Source: Planctomycetota bacterium (GTDB lineage Bacteria > Planctomycetota > UBA8108 > UBA1146). Taken from it: a stretch of DNA of 64,000 bases. Below, piece by piece: positions 46,868-58,417 of the stretch. Where the stretch lies: positions 1 to 64,000 of the forward strand of contig JACETR010000006.1 in assembly GCA_013911165.1 (NCBI GenBank), in the 5' to 3' direction. Numbering within the stretch: the stretch's first letter is position 1; each line of letters starts with the position of its first letter. The notes below the pieces were generated by a model. The model was not told the DNA's origin, searched no databases, and saw only the letters and a program-made list of their open reading frames with translations. The position numbers were made by a program, and so were the translations under genes.

Positions 46868-47551
46868 GTGCGAGCCATGGGTTCATGGGAGTGGATCGTC
46901 TTTGCAGTAGGCCTGAGCGTATCATTCGTCATTGCCGGGATCGTGATTCTCAAGGCGATTGCCCGACAGACTCAGGCGAAAACGAATGAACGACGGGAAG
47001 CTTTACAAAAACTGAACTTCCGGTTCACGACCAAAATCGATGCCGAAAAATCGGAGCAGCTGGACTCGGTTCTTTCGATCCAGAAATTACAAGGTTATTC
47101 AAAGAAATCTCTGGCGAGCGGTGTCTACCGTGACCACCCCGTCCAGCTCCTGAATCTGGAATCGATCTATTTCAACGGAAATATAGCGGTCCAAATTCGA
47201 CAAACGGTCGGTCTGATTCCCCTGAACCAATCTGTTCCGAAAATGATCATCACTCCAAAAAATGTGCTTCATGGACTCGGAGAGCTGTTCGGCTCAAAGT
47301 CGCTGTCTTTTCCGACCCACCCGGACTTTTCCAGAAAATATACGGTCAAAGGGCAGCAGCTCGAGTTGATCGAAGATTTCATGACTCCACAGGTCCTCGA
47401 GTTTTTCGAAGCGCGTCCGGGAATCTTCTGGGCAGTATCGAAGAATACGCTCCTGTATTTCAACTCTCAAAAAGAGCTGTATTCATTCCATGAAATCGAG
47501 CGTTTCCTCAAACGCGGGACCCGTCTGGCTTCACACCTGAACAAATCGTGA
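46868..47551 (+). CDS. membrane-anchored uncharacterised protein
   Basis: N-terminal TM WIVFAVGLSVSFVIAGIVILKAIA; no recognised domain. Confidence 0.6.
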   Translation: MRAMGSWEWIVFAVGLSVSFVIAGIVILKAIARQTQAKTNERREALQKLNFRFTTKIDAEKSEQLDSVLSIQKLQGYSKKSLASGVYRDHPVQLLNLESIYFNGNIAVQIRQTVGLIPLNQSVPKMIITPKNVLHGLGELFGSKSLSFPTHPDFSRKYTVKGQQLELIEDFMTPQVLEFFEARPGIFWAVSKNTLLYFNSQKELYSFHEIERFLKRGTRLASHLNKS

Positions 47552-47553
47552 GT

Positions 47554-48693
47554 TCATTCCTTGCGGAGCTTTTCGAATCGCTGATCCAGGTCATCCATCG
47601 TCATGCGGCGACAGGCGATCCACGGAGATTCTCCCGGAGTCCAATGACCGTACGTGATGGTGACAATGGTTCCGTCCGCCTGCTGAAGGACCGCCGGATA
47701 GGCACAGTCGCCACGGACATGGTTATCCATGATCCTGACGCGATACTGCCCTTCCCGACCCTCCACGATGTCTTCCCAGGTCCCGACCCATGCCACCCAG
47801 TCACCTTTGGTAGAACTCTCCAGCGTGGTATCGCGGAATGAAATAAAGAGACGCCCATCGCCGGTGTGAATCGCAGTATGCCGGTCGCCGGTCAGGGCTG
47901 CGGGAAGCGGCCGAGGCGTTGACCAGGTCTTGCCTTCATTTTCGCTGAAAATAACGTAGGAATTTTTGCGGCGGCTGTTTTCACGCAAGAGCAGAGCCAG
48001 CGTTTTCCCATCCGGAGAACGGACAAATCCGGGCTCGCATAGATGGACATTCGGTAAATGGGCGATGGCCACCGGATTGGACCAGGTCAATCCCCCATCG
48101 CTGGAGTGGGTCTGGAACACATCAAACCGTGCGGGGCCCCGCTCCTTCATCAGGAAGCGGCCATCGTCATGAAACCAGGCCGCGTGGGTTCCATCCGCCA
48201 ACTCGGCGACCGAACCCATGACGACGATCCCACCCCAATCTCCCACTGGTTTCAGGGGAGACCAGTTGGCTCCGTCATCTTCGCTGACCGCCAACTTTGC
48301 CGGGTGAAGACCGGACCACATGATCAATCGTTTCTTTCCCTGGCGATCGACCATGCGATGAATCGTGGGAACTTCCTTTGAAGTCTTCCAGTTTTCAGGG
48401 GTTGGCAGTCGATCACTCCAGGTCTGGCCACCATCTTCACTCTTGCGATAAACGATGGCTCCTCCACCGTGACCCTTCGGATAAACACACAGAATGGTTT
48501 TGTCGTCCTCCAGAAGGACAGCGGTCGGATGCCCGAGATACTGGCCCGCTTCACGGTCCACCGTGATCACTCCCGGTTCAGTAGCGAGATCGACCACGGG
48601 AATGGTGTAACCCCTGGGAAGATCACCGGCGGAACCACCCGCAGTGACGAGAAGGAAAATTCCCGTCAGAAAGACTGAAGACATCCAAATCAC
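47554..48693 (-). CDS. sialidase-like (exo-alpha-sialidase/BNR) secreted protein
   Basis: Asp-box-like SEDGGQTWSD, SSDGGLTWSNP, SENEGKTWSTPRPL; signal sequence. Confidence 0.82.
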   Translation of the reverse strand: MIWMSSVFLTGIFLLVTAGGSAGDLPRGYTIPVVDLATEPGVITVDREAGQYLGHPTAVLLEDDKTILCVYPKGHGGGAIVYRKSEDGGQTWSDRLPTPENWKTSKEVPTIHRMVDRQGKKRLIMWSGLHPAKLAVSEDDGANWSPLKPVGDWGGIVVMGSVAELADGTHAAWFHDDGRFLMKERGPARFDVFQTHSSDGGLTWSNPVAIAHLPNVHLCEPGFVRSPDGKTLALLLRENSRRKNSYVIFSENEGKTWSTPRPLPAALTGDRHTAIHTGDGRLFISFRDTTLESSTKGDWVAWVGTWEDIVEGREGQYRVRIMDNHVRGDCAYPAVLQQADGTIVTITYGHWTPGESPWIACRRMTMDDLDQRFEKLRKE

Positions 48694-48708
48694 CTGCCCA
48701 TTCCCCGT

Positions 48709-49782
48709 TTACTTGCCGGTGCCATTCGATCGCCAGAAACCGTACCCGGCGGCCACCACCAGACCGATGACGATGGCCACTTTGCCGGCAGCTGTGGTTC
48801 CAGCTCCACTGGAGGCCAGACCCAGTCCATGACTCAGGGCTCCCCCGAGGAGGATTCCCATGACCGCCATCGCCGCATCGCCATTGCCTTCACCGGTCAT
48901 CACCAGTTGACGGACGGGACAGCCCCCCGCGAGACAGCCACACAGTCCAACGAGAGCCAAGGCGAGGGCAGACCAGAGAATGTCAACATGAGCCGCCGGC
49001 TGCCCCTCAAAAGAGATGACACCCTTGCCAGTGGAAAATGCGACCGCAGCATAACCAACCATCATCGCCAGAGTTGCCCACAACATGCGGCGATCCTTTT
49101 GGAAAATCTGACGTGCTGCAGTGACCGCACAGAAACGGGTGGCAGAGAGTAAAGCCCCTCCACCGAAAGCCAGCCCCAGGGACAACTTCCAGTCTGCATG
49201 TGCGGGAGCTCCCGCTTCACCAGGCCCAGGCCCTGACAAGAGTCCCTGTGCCCACAGAATGCCAGCCCCCAGTAACAACAGCGGACCCAATAGTCCGACT
49301 GGGGCAGGAGCCACTTCCGTTTTGCCGACGTTGTAGCCCCGTTTCTCAAGCCACAAGCCGAATCCGACGCCGATCACAAACCCGGGTACTGCTGCCCAGG
49401 CGGAAAGATCGCCGCCGGCGATTCGCTGAATCATGCGGAAAGGACAGCCAAGGAAGACGAGACTCGAGATGCCCATCCAGACACCAAAGAAGAAGCGGGT
49501 AGCCGCATGGGAACCGGAACGGGCTTCCCATTTGCTTCGGGCAAACATCCACGCCATGGCACCAAAGACCACTCCAAGGACTTCCGGCCGCAAATACCTG
49601 AGCTTTGCAGGTTCACTGAAGAGGTTCAGGGCACCACTGCTGTCACGCAGGAAACAGGCGCCGCAGATTCCCATGTTTCCCGGATTGCCATTCGCTACCA
49701 GGATTCCACAGAATGCGCCAACCCCCAGCATCGCCAGAACTCCGCGCACAAAGTTGCCGCGATCGTATTCGCCTCTGAGCAT
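48709..49782 (-). CDS. YedE/YeeE-family membrane transporter (putative selenium transporter)
   Basis: GNPGNMGICGACFLRD, FLGCPFRMIQRIAGGD, GCLAGGCPVRQLVMTGEGNGDAAMAVMG; ATG at 49782. Confidence 0.8.
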   Translation of the reverse strand: MLRGEYDRGNFVRGVLAMLGVGAFCGILVANGNPGNMGICGACFLRDSSGALNLFSEPAKLRYLRPEVLGVVFGAMAWMFARSKWEARSGSHAATRFFFGVWMGISSLVFLGCPFRMIQRIAGGDLSAWAAVPGFVIGVGFGLWLEKRGYNVGKTEVAPAPVGLLGPLLLLGAGILWAQGLLSGPGPGEAGAPAHADWKLSLGLAFGGGALLSATRFCAVTAARQIFQKDRRMLWATLAMMVGYAAVAFSTGKGVISFEGQPAAHVDILWSALALALVGLCGCLAGGCPVRQLVMTGEGNGDAAMAVMGILLGGALSHGLGLASSGAGTTAAGKVAIVIGLVVAAGYGFWRSNGTGK

Positions 49783-49813
49783 CACATTTCCCCATCTGCC
49801 CCGCAGGGACCCT

Positions 49814-50815
49814 TCAATTGACAAAAACCACTTCGAACGCCAGAAGGGTCGAGAACTCCCGGCCTTCATCTGGAAGATCTGACCAGAACATTCGCGGAGC
49901 CACCTCTACATAGAGCCACTCGTAGAGCACTCTCTTGCGCCAGGCCAGTTCCACAGAGGAACCTTCCAACTCTGCTCCGGTACCGACAAACCCGTACTCT
50001 GAAGCGGTGAGACGCAAGGTCGCCTCACCCTTCAGCGGCAGGTAATGATCCACGGAAAAAATTGATTCAGGAGCATCGTCTGCGAAGCGGACACCTTCGA
50101 GGGAAAATCGCAACAACCGGTCGGAGATCAGTCGCTCCCAGCGAAATTCGGTTCTGACCCCTGCCCCCAGTTCTTCACGGTACTCCATCCCCTGCACGAA
50201 TCTCATGTTCCAATTTTCGAGTGCCTGCCAGTCATATTGCCAGCGAAGGCGAACCCGGGTTTTGGGGTCGGATGAAATTTTGACGCCGCCATCCAGCGTC
50301 CAGCGTCCCGGAAAGTTTCTGAAGAGGGAAATTCTCAATCCGGAAACGTTGCCATCCTCCAGAGGATTATCTGGATCTTCCTCGTTGGATTCACTGCCGA
50401 GGACTTCGTTAAAATCGCTGAGAAAATCCTCTCTGAGGGATTCAACAAAGAAACCGAGTCTCTGCTGCGTTCGCGGAAGCACTGCATTTGCACGGATCTT
50501 GAAGCGAATATTGGGCCGTTCACCCTCCGTGAAACGGAACTGGGTACGGATTCGCAAGCGGGTCTCCACCGGTTCGTCTTCCAGTCGACGATCACCGAAG
50601 AAATCATCCACTCTTTCACTGATCTGGAAGATCCGGCTCCCCAGACGGGTATGAAAATCGTTGATCGACTCCACACGACGCTCCGCAGAAGAAGGAGGAT
50701 CCGGTTCCTGGGCCTGTGCAGAAATGACAGGAACAAGCAGAAAGAGGGCCAACAGCAAGCCCTGCTGCAGCGTAAAATTCCGGATCGACTGGAGTTGGGA
50801 CAATTTCTGGATCAC
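49814..50815 (-). CDS. secreted/outer-membrane-like uncharacterised protein
   Basis: Signal sequence LLLALFLLVPVISAQA; alternating aromatic/charged strands, C-terminal FSTLLAFEVVFVN. Confidence 0.55.
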   Translation of the reverse strand: MIQKLSQLQSIRNFTLQQGLLLALFLLVPVISAQAQEPDPPSSAERRVESINDFHTRLGSRIFQISERVDDFFGDRRLEDEPVETRLRIRTQFRFTEGERPNIRFKIRANAVLPRTQQRLGFFVESLREDFLSDFNEVLGSESNEEDPDNPLEDGNVSGLRISLFRNFPGRWTLDGGVKISSDPKTRVRLRWQYDWQALENWNMRFVQGMEYREELGAGVRTEFRWERLISDRLLRFSLEGVRFADDAPESIFSVDHYLPLKGEATLRLTASEYGFVGTGAELEGSSVELAWRKRVLYEWLYVEVAPRMFWSDLPDEGREFSTLLAFEVVFVN

Positions 50816-50878
50816 GTCGGGAGGATACCCGACCTACCCTGCGGTGAAACCCCACAGCCTCAATGAAGCGTCGCCCTC

Positions 50879-52678
50879 TCAGTCGTCGAGGTGGCCCACA
50901 TCACTGTTCCCCATCTCGACTCCGCCTCCCGGGAAATACTCTTTCCAACGCTGGGTCACCGTGGCGGAAGTGTCCTCGTCACAGAAGAGTTCATCGGGAT
51001 ATCCCGGCTTCATTCGTGAATCGATGGCGACTGGCCCTCCATAGGAGATGTGATTTCGGCGAATCTCTCCGGATCGGGCATGAATGTCTGCAGCCGGTTC
51101 AAAACGGGTGAAGGTGGACCACAGGAATCGTGCTTCGGTGGCGGTGGCCGTCTTCGCATCATCGACCAGGATGACCAGTGGCCAGTCGTCCAGAGCTTTT
51201 GACTCGACCAGCCGTCGAGCAGCACCCGGCTCGTTTGCATAGTCCGGGCCATCCACCACCAGACAGCCCCGACAGAAGACCTCGGCATTTTCAAATCCCG
51301 CAGGCAACTCTCCCCTGAACTGACCCGGCAGGTCGCGAATCGGATCCCCCAGGCCCATCAGAAAACCTTTCGATCCCTCATTCACTTTGGGACCGGCGTA
51401 ATCGAGGGTGTCCATGCTGGTGCAGCCAATGACATGCAGATCGGTCGCAAAATCGGTTCGGGCCAGAACGTATTCGAGGGTCCCCGTGAAATCCTTGAGA
51501 TCGACATTGCCATCAGTCATCAGCAGGAACTTGGTCAAGGACAGTTGTCCCTCTCCCAGAATCCGGAATGCAGAAACCATCGCTTCTCTGGGGTAACGGT
51601 CCTTGACCACCGCCCCGGCAAGAGAGTGGTAACCGGTCTCTCCATACGACCAGAGGTCACGAACCGTCGGCATCACCAGAGGGAACAAGGGTGACAGCAA
51701 CTCCTGCAGGAAATCGCCGAGGAAGAAATCTTCCTGACGCGGTTTGCCAACGACAGTCGCCGGATAAATGGCATCGCGACGATGGGCAATCTCCCGAACC
51801 TTCATCACAGGGTATTCATGCTGCAGGGAGTAGTAGCCGTAGTGGTCACCGAAGGGCCCCTCGGGCCAGCGTTCTTTCGGCAGGGCATAACCGTGAATCG
51901 CAAACTCGCACTCTGCCACAAACGGATGGGCATTGTCCCCCGCCTGTGCCAGCTTGAGCGGTGCGTCCTGCAAGAGTGAGGCGAGTAGCAGTTCGGGAAC
52001 ATTCTCGGGCAGCGGAGCGATGGCGCTGGCGATGAGGGCAGGGGGGCCTCCGAGGAAGCAGGTCACGGGGAAAGGCTTTTCCAGACGCTCCGCTTCCATC
52101 AGGTGATAACCGCACCCCTTGTGAATCTGGAAGTGCAGACCGAGGTGCTCAGAGTCGTGGGCCTGCATCCGATACATACCCAGGTTGTGGCGACCATCCT
52201 CCGGGTGCTGGGTGTAGACCAGCGGCCACGTGATGAAGGGTCCCCCGTCCTCCGGCCAACTGGTGATGATCGGCAGATCATCGAGGGACGCAGAACGGTT
52301 GCGCACCTCCAGTACCGGCCCGTGGGTTTTCCGACGCATGCCCACCTTGAAAGCGGCCGCTGCCAGATCACGAGCCTCCCAGACTTTCTGGAAGGTCGGC
52401 GGCACGATGGTCTCCACGGTGTGGACCAGTTTTTTGAGGAAGTTCTGACCGTGGCGGCCAAAGCCCATTTCGACACGCCGGGCATTCCCGAACAAATTCA
52501 TGACGAGTGGAAAGCGTGCACCTTTTGGATTGCGGAAGAGGATGGCCGGACCACCGGCGGCAATCACCCGACGGTGAATCTCTGCCACTTCCAATTTGGG
52601 GTCAACGGGAGCATCCACTTCCACCAGTTCCCCGGCGGAGCGAAGTTCATCAAGAAAGGTACGCAGGTTTCTGTGCAT
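50879..52678 (-). CDS. UbiD family decarboxylase
   Basis: LRTFLDELRSAGELVEVDAPVDPKLEVAEIHRR; ERWPEGPFGDHYGYYSLQHEYPVM (prFMN-UbiD signature). Confidence 0.92.
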   Translation of the reverse strand: MHRNLRTFLDELRSAGELVEVDAPVDPKLEVAEIHRRVIAAGGPAILFRNPKGARFPLVMNLFGNARRVEMGFGRHGQNFLKKLVHTVETIVPPTFQKVWEARDLAAAAFKVGMRRKTHGPVLEVRNRSASLDDLPIITSWPEDGGPFITWPLVYTQHPEDGRHNLGMYRMQAHDSEHLGLHFQIHKGCGYHLMEAERLEKPFPVTCFLGGPPALIASAIAPLPENVPELLLASLLQDAPLKLAQAGDNAHPFVAECEFAIHGYALPKERWPEGPFGDHYGYYSLQHEYPVMKVREIAHRRDAIYPATVVGKPRQEDFFLGDFLQELLSPLFPLVMPTVRDLWSYGETGYHSLAGAVVKDRYPREAMVSAFRILGEGQLSLTKFLLMTDGNVDLKDFTGTLEYVLARTDFATDLHVIGCTSMDTLDYAGPKVNEGSKGFLMGLGDPIRDLPGQFRGELPAGFENAEVFCRGCLVVDGPDYANEPGAARRLVESKALDDWPLVILVDDAKTATATEARFLWSTFTRFEPAADIHARSGEIRRNHISYGGPVAIDSRMKPGYPDELFCDEDTSATVTQRWKEYFPGGGVEMGNSDVGHLDD

Positions 52679-52765
52679 GGAGGACTCCCGGGTTCATCTG
52701 ACCCTGACTCCATGATGCTGACCTGCAAAGGAGAAGGTGTCCAGTCCTTCAGAGGGGCTCCCTCT

Positions 52766-53032
52766 TCAGGATGAGCACTTCGGAAGGACCAGAATTCCTT
52801 CCATGCGATCCAATTTTATCTCCGCCCCATCATCTTCCACGCAATCGATCTGGCAATTCTCGAAGAGTTCGCCGGAGAGCTCCATGGAAAGGGCATGACG
52901 ATATTGATCCACAGGCATGCCCGTCTCTCGTCCGACCGACACCCAAATTTTGGTGACAAAGCGATACCCACGGATCATCGCCTGTAAACGGAGGGTTCGG
53001 ACCAATTCGACGACGGGAAGCAAAGGACACAC
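52766..53032 (-). CDS. small uncharacterised protein, weakly HypA-like pattern
   Basis: VTKIWVSVGRETGMPVDQYRHALSMELSGELFENCQIDCVEDDGAEIKLDRMEGI. Confidence 0.35.
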   Translation of the reverse strand: MCPLLPVVELVRTLRLQAMIRGYRFVTKIWVSVGRETGMPVDQYRHALSMELSGELFENCQIDCVEDDGAEIKLDRMEGILVLPKCSS

Positions 53033-53142
53033 CTTTTCGGCCCAGTGATTCCCCCATGGAATCGGGCGGGCATGAAAGAGTGATCGGCCGTCTCTCAGCC
53101 GAAGTTGAGGATTTCCTTCAAATTGCCCTCAGCCCCGGGAAT

Positions 53143-55882
<2,740 letters not shown>

Positions 55883-55885
55883 TCC

Positions 55886-57751
55886 ATGGGAGCCATCGGA
55901 CTGATTCTGGCAGCGGTTTTGTCGACGAACTCCATTGTCCCTGAGACCGCTTTTCAGGATTCACCGGCGGCGACCTATCTCATCGATCTGCAGGATATCT
56001 CCCGCCATCGCATCCACGTCGAGATGACCTGCGCCCGTAGCCCGATCGAGGATCTGGAAATCTGGATGCCGGTGTGGACTCCGGGCTCCTACAAGATCCG
56101 CGATTATGCGCGTCACATCGAAACCCTCTCTGCGATGGATGCATCCGGGAACGAAATCCCGGTCACCAAGATTCGCAAGAACACCTGGACCCTGGCTGCG
56201 GGTCCCGGTGGAACGGTTCGCCTGAGGTATACCCTCTATTGTCGATTGATGACCGTGCGCACCAATTTCGTGGAAAAAGACGGTGGGTTCCTCAATGGAG
56301 CCGCCACCTTCCTGCTCCCCCGAGGGGCTGACGGTCCATTTGATTTTGCTTTTGTCGACCTGCAACAGGCATCGGAGCTGGAAAAGATCTGCACCCTCCC
56401 CCGCCTCGGGAACCGCTGGCGTGCCGCCGATGTCGATACCCTGTGCGATTCACCGATTCTGATCGGCAAGCCACAGGTCTTGCCCTTTGTGGTCGAAGAA
56501 ATTCCCCACGACCTGATTCATATGGGGGACACCTCCACCTGGGATATGGAGGGAAGCCGTGAAGCCATCGAATCCCTGACCCGGGAGATGGTTTCCTTCT
56601 GGGGAGAGATCCCCTACTCCCGCTACCAATTCATGAATGTCATCTCTGAAGCGGGGGGTGGTCTCGAGCACAAGGACTGCACTTTGATGCTGACCAGCCG
56701 CTGGAGCTGGAAGGATGAGGATCGGCGCCGCGGCTGGTATGGCCTCGTCAGCCATGAACTTTTCCACGCCTGGAACGGCAAGCGACTGCGACCCGTTGCG
56801 CTCGGCCCCTTCGATTACGAGAAGGAAGTCCTGACTCCGGATCTGTGGATGGTCGAGGGATTTACCAGTTACTACGACGATCTCATCGTTGCCCGGGCGG
56901 GTCTCATGAACAGTGACCAGTACCTCGAACGACTCTCCGATCAGATCGAAGGCATCCGCAACTCCCCCGGACGACAGGTACGTCCCCTCTCCGAGGCGAG
57001 CACCGATGCCTGGATCCGCTATTACCAGCAGGACGAGAACGCCATCAACAGCCAGATCTCCTACTACACCAAGGGGGCTCTCGTCGCCTGGCTCCTCGAT
57101 GGCACCATTCGTGAAGCCAGCAACCATCAGCGCAGCCTCGACGACGCCATGCGCCTGGCCTTCCAGCGATACTCGGGAGAAGCGGGCTACACTCCAGAAC
57201 AACTGCGAGAGGTCTTCGAAGAGGTCGCCGGCCAATCTCTCTCCGACTTCTTTTCACGCTACATCGACGGCACGGACGATCTGGACTACGCAGTCGTTCT
57301 GAGAACCTTTGGACTTCGCTTTGACATCCCGGAGGACGAAGAAGATGACGAGGAAGAAGAAGCGGAAAAGGGCTGGCTTGGCATCGATGCCCGCGATCGC
57401 TCCGGTCGCTGGGTTGTTTCAGAGGTCCGACGCGGAACCCCTGCTTACGAAGCCGGGCTCAACGTGGGTGATGAGATCATCGCCCTCGATGCCTTCCGGG
57501 CCTCAGCCGGTTCCTGGTCCAATATCTGTCGGCAGTATTTACCGGGCAGTCAAGCAACCCTGACCATCGCCCGTCGCGGACGTATCGAGACTCTGAGCGT
57601 CGAGTTCACCGCCGAGCCGAAGGACCTGTGGAACCTGAAAATCGACGAGGAGGCCCCCGAAGAGGTCGCTCAGCGTCGTGCAGCATGGTGGGGCAAGGCC
57701 GAGCCTGAAAAGAAGGAAGAAGAATCCCCCGAGGACAAGACCGGGGACTGA
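55886..57751 (+). CDS. M61 family glycyl aminopeptidase with C-terminal PDZ domain
   Basis: LVSHELFHAWNGKRLRP, WMVEGFTSYYDDLIVARAGL; PDZ-like GWLGIDARDRSGRWVVSEVRRGTPAYEAGLNVGDEIIALD. Confidence 0.9.
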   Translation: MGAIGLILAAVLSTNSIVPETAFQDSPAATYLIDLQDISRHRIHVEMTCARSPIEDLEIWMPVWTPGSYKIRDYARHIETLSAMDASGNEIPVTKIRKNTWTLAAGPGGTVRLRYTLYCRLMTVRTNFVEKDGGFLNGAATFLLPRGADGPFDFAFVDLQQASELEKICTLPRLGNRWRAADVDTLCDSPILIGKPQVLPFVVEEIPHDLIHMGDTSTWDMEGSREAIESLTREMVSFWGEIPYSRYQFMNVISEAGGGLEHKDCTLMLTSRWSWKDEDRRRGWYGLVSHELFHAWNGKRLRPVALGPFDYEKEVLTPDLWMVEGFTSYYDDLIVARAGLMNSDQYLERLSDQIEGIRNSPGRQVRPLSEASTDAWIRYYQQDENAINSQISYYTKGALVAWLLDGTIREASNHQRSLDDAMRLAFQRYSGEAGYTPEQLREVFEEVAGQSLSDFFSRYIDGTDDLDYAVVLRTFGLRFDIPEDEEDDEEEEAEKGWLGIDARDRSGRWVVSEVRRGTPAYEAGLNVGDEIIALDAFRASAGSWSNICRQYLPGSQATLTIARRGRIETLSVEFTAEPKDLWNLKIDEEAPEEVAQRRAAWWGKAEPEKKEEESPEDKTGD

Positions 57752-57910
57752 CTCTTTCTTTACCCGGCCATTGGATTTCCCGATTGGCCGATTCTCTCCC
57801 ACCATCCTAATCTCCTTATGGAGCGGTATGGCAATTCCACGTCCGCCCAGACCCACGCACGCCTTGCGTGCCCACGGAGCCCGCCTGTTCCGAAATCCCA
57901 GGAGGTCGCT

Positions 57911-58318
57911 TTGAACACCATGACTGAAAGTTTTACCACCCGGAAAGAATTCGTGCGTCTTCACGCCGAGTTCCCGGTGCGCTACAAGTTTCTTTCCAAA
58001 GAGGTCGAAATCCAGGAAGACGCCATCTTCGAGGGCATCACCGCTCGCATGGGCGGGGATGGACTCCTTCTTCACGGCAAGATTCCCAGCTTCAACTGGA
58101 TCCCCGCCCTGTTGATGGGAAAGATCCACATCGGCGTCAATCTGCTGATCCCATCCCTCGACACCGCCATCAAATGCCTGTGTCAGGTCGCATGGATCGA
58201 AGAGATCACCGAAAACAAGGATCGCTGCAGCCTCGGCCTGCGCTTCCTCGAAATCTCCAAGGAAGATCAGGACCAGGTGATGAAATACCTGATCCGCTCT
58301 CAGGTACGGAAGTCCTGA
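57911..58318 (+). CDS. PilZ-like domain protein
   Basis: TRKEFVRLHAEFPVRYKFL...GITARMGGDGLLLHGKIP; AGGAGG SD suggests a TTG start at 57911 (or ATG 57920). Confidence 0.7.
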   Translation: MNTMTESFTTRKEFVRLHAEFPVRYKFLSKEVEIQEDAIFEGITARMGGDGLLLHGKIPSFNWIPALLMGKIHIGVNLLIPSLDTAIKCLCQVAWIEEITENKDRCSLGLRFLEISKEDQDQVMKYLIRSQVRKS

Positions 58319-58334
58319 AGCCACTCGACAGCAA

Positions 58335-58378
58335 ACAAAAAACCCCTCCGGGCCCATGGCCCGGAGGGGTTTTTTGTT
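58335..58378. terminator. bidirectional Rho-independent terminator
   Basis: ACAAAAAACCCCTCCGGGCCCATGGCCCGGAGGGGTTTTTTGT long near-perfect hairpin with A/T flanks. Confidence 0.93.
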
Positions 58379-58417
58379 GAACAATCTATGTGTCGCTTCT
58401 AGCCAACTTCTCCCTTT

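Noticed and set aside
56450-57235. 261-aa - strand ORF
   Set aside because: Antisense to the M61 peptidase gene.
57539-58384. 281-aa - strand ORF across the M61 end, PilZ gene and terminator
   Set aside because: Spans a bidirectional terminator and two coding genes in antisense; shadow ORF.
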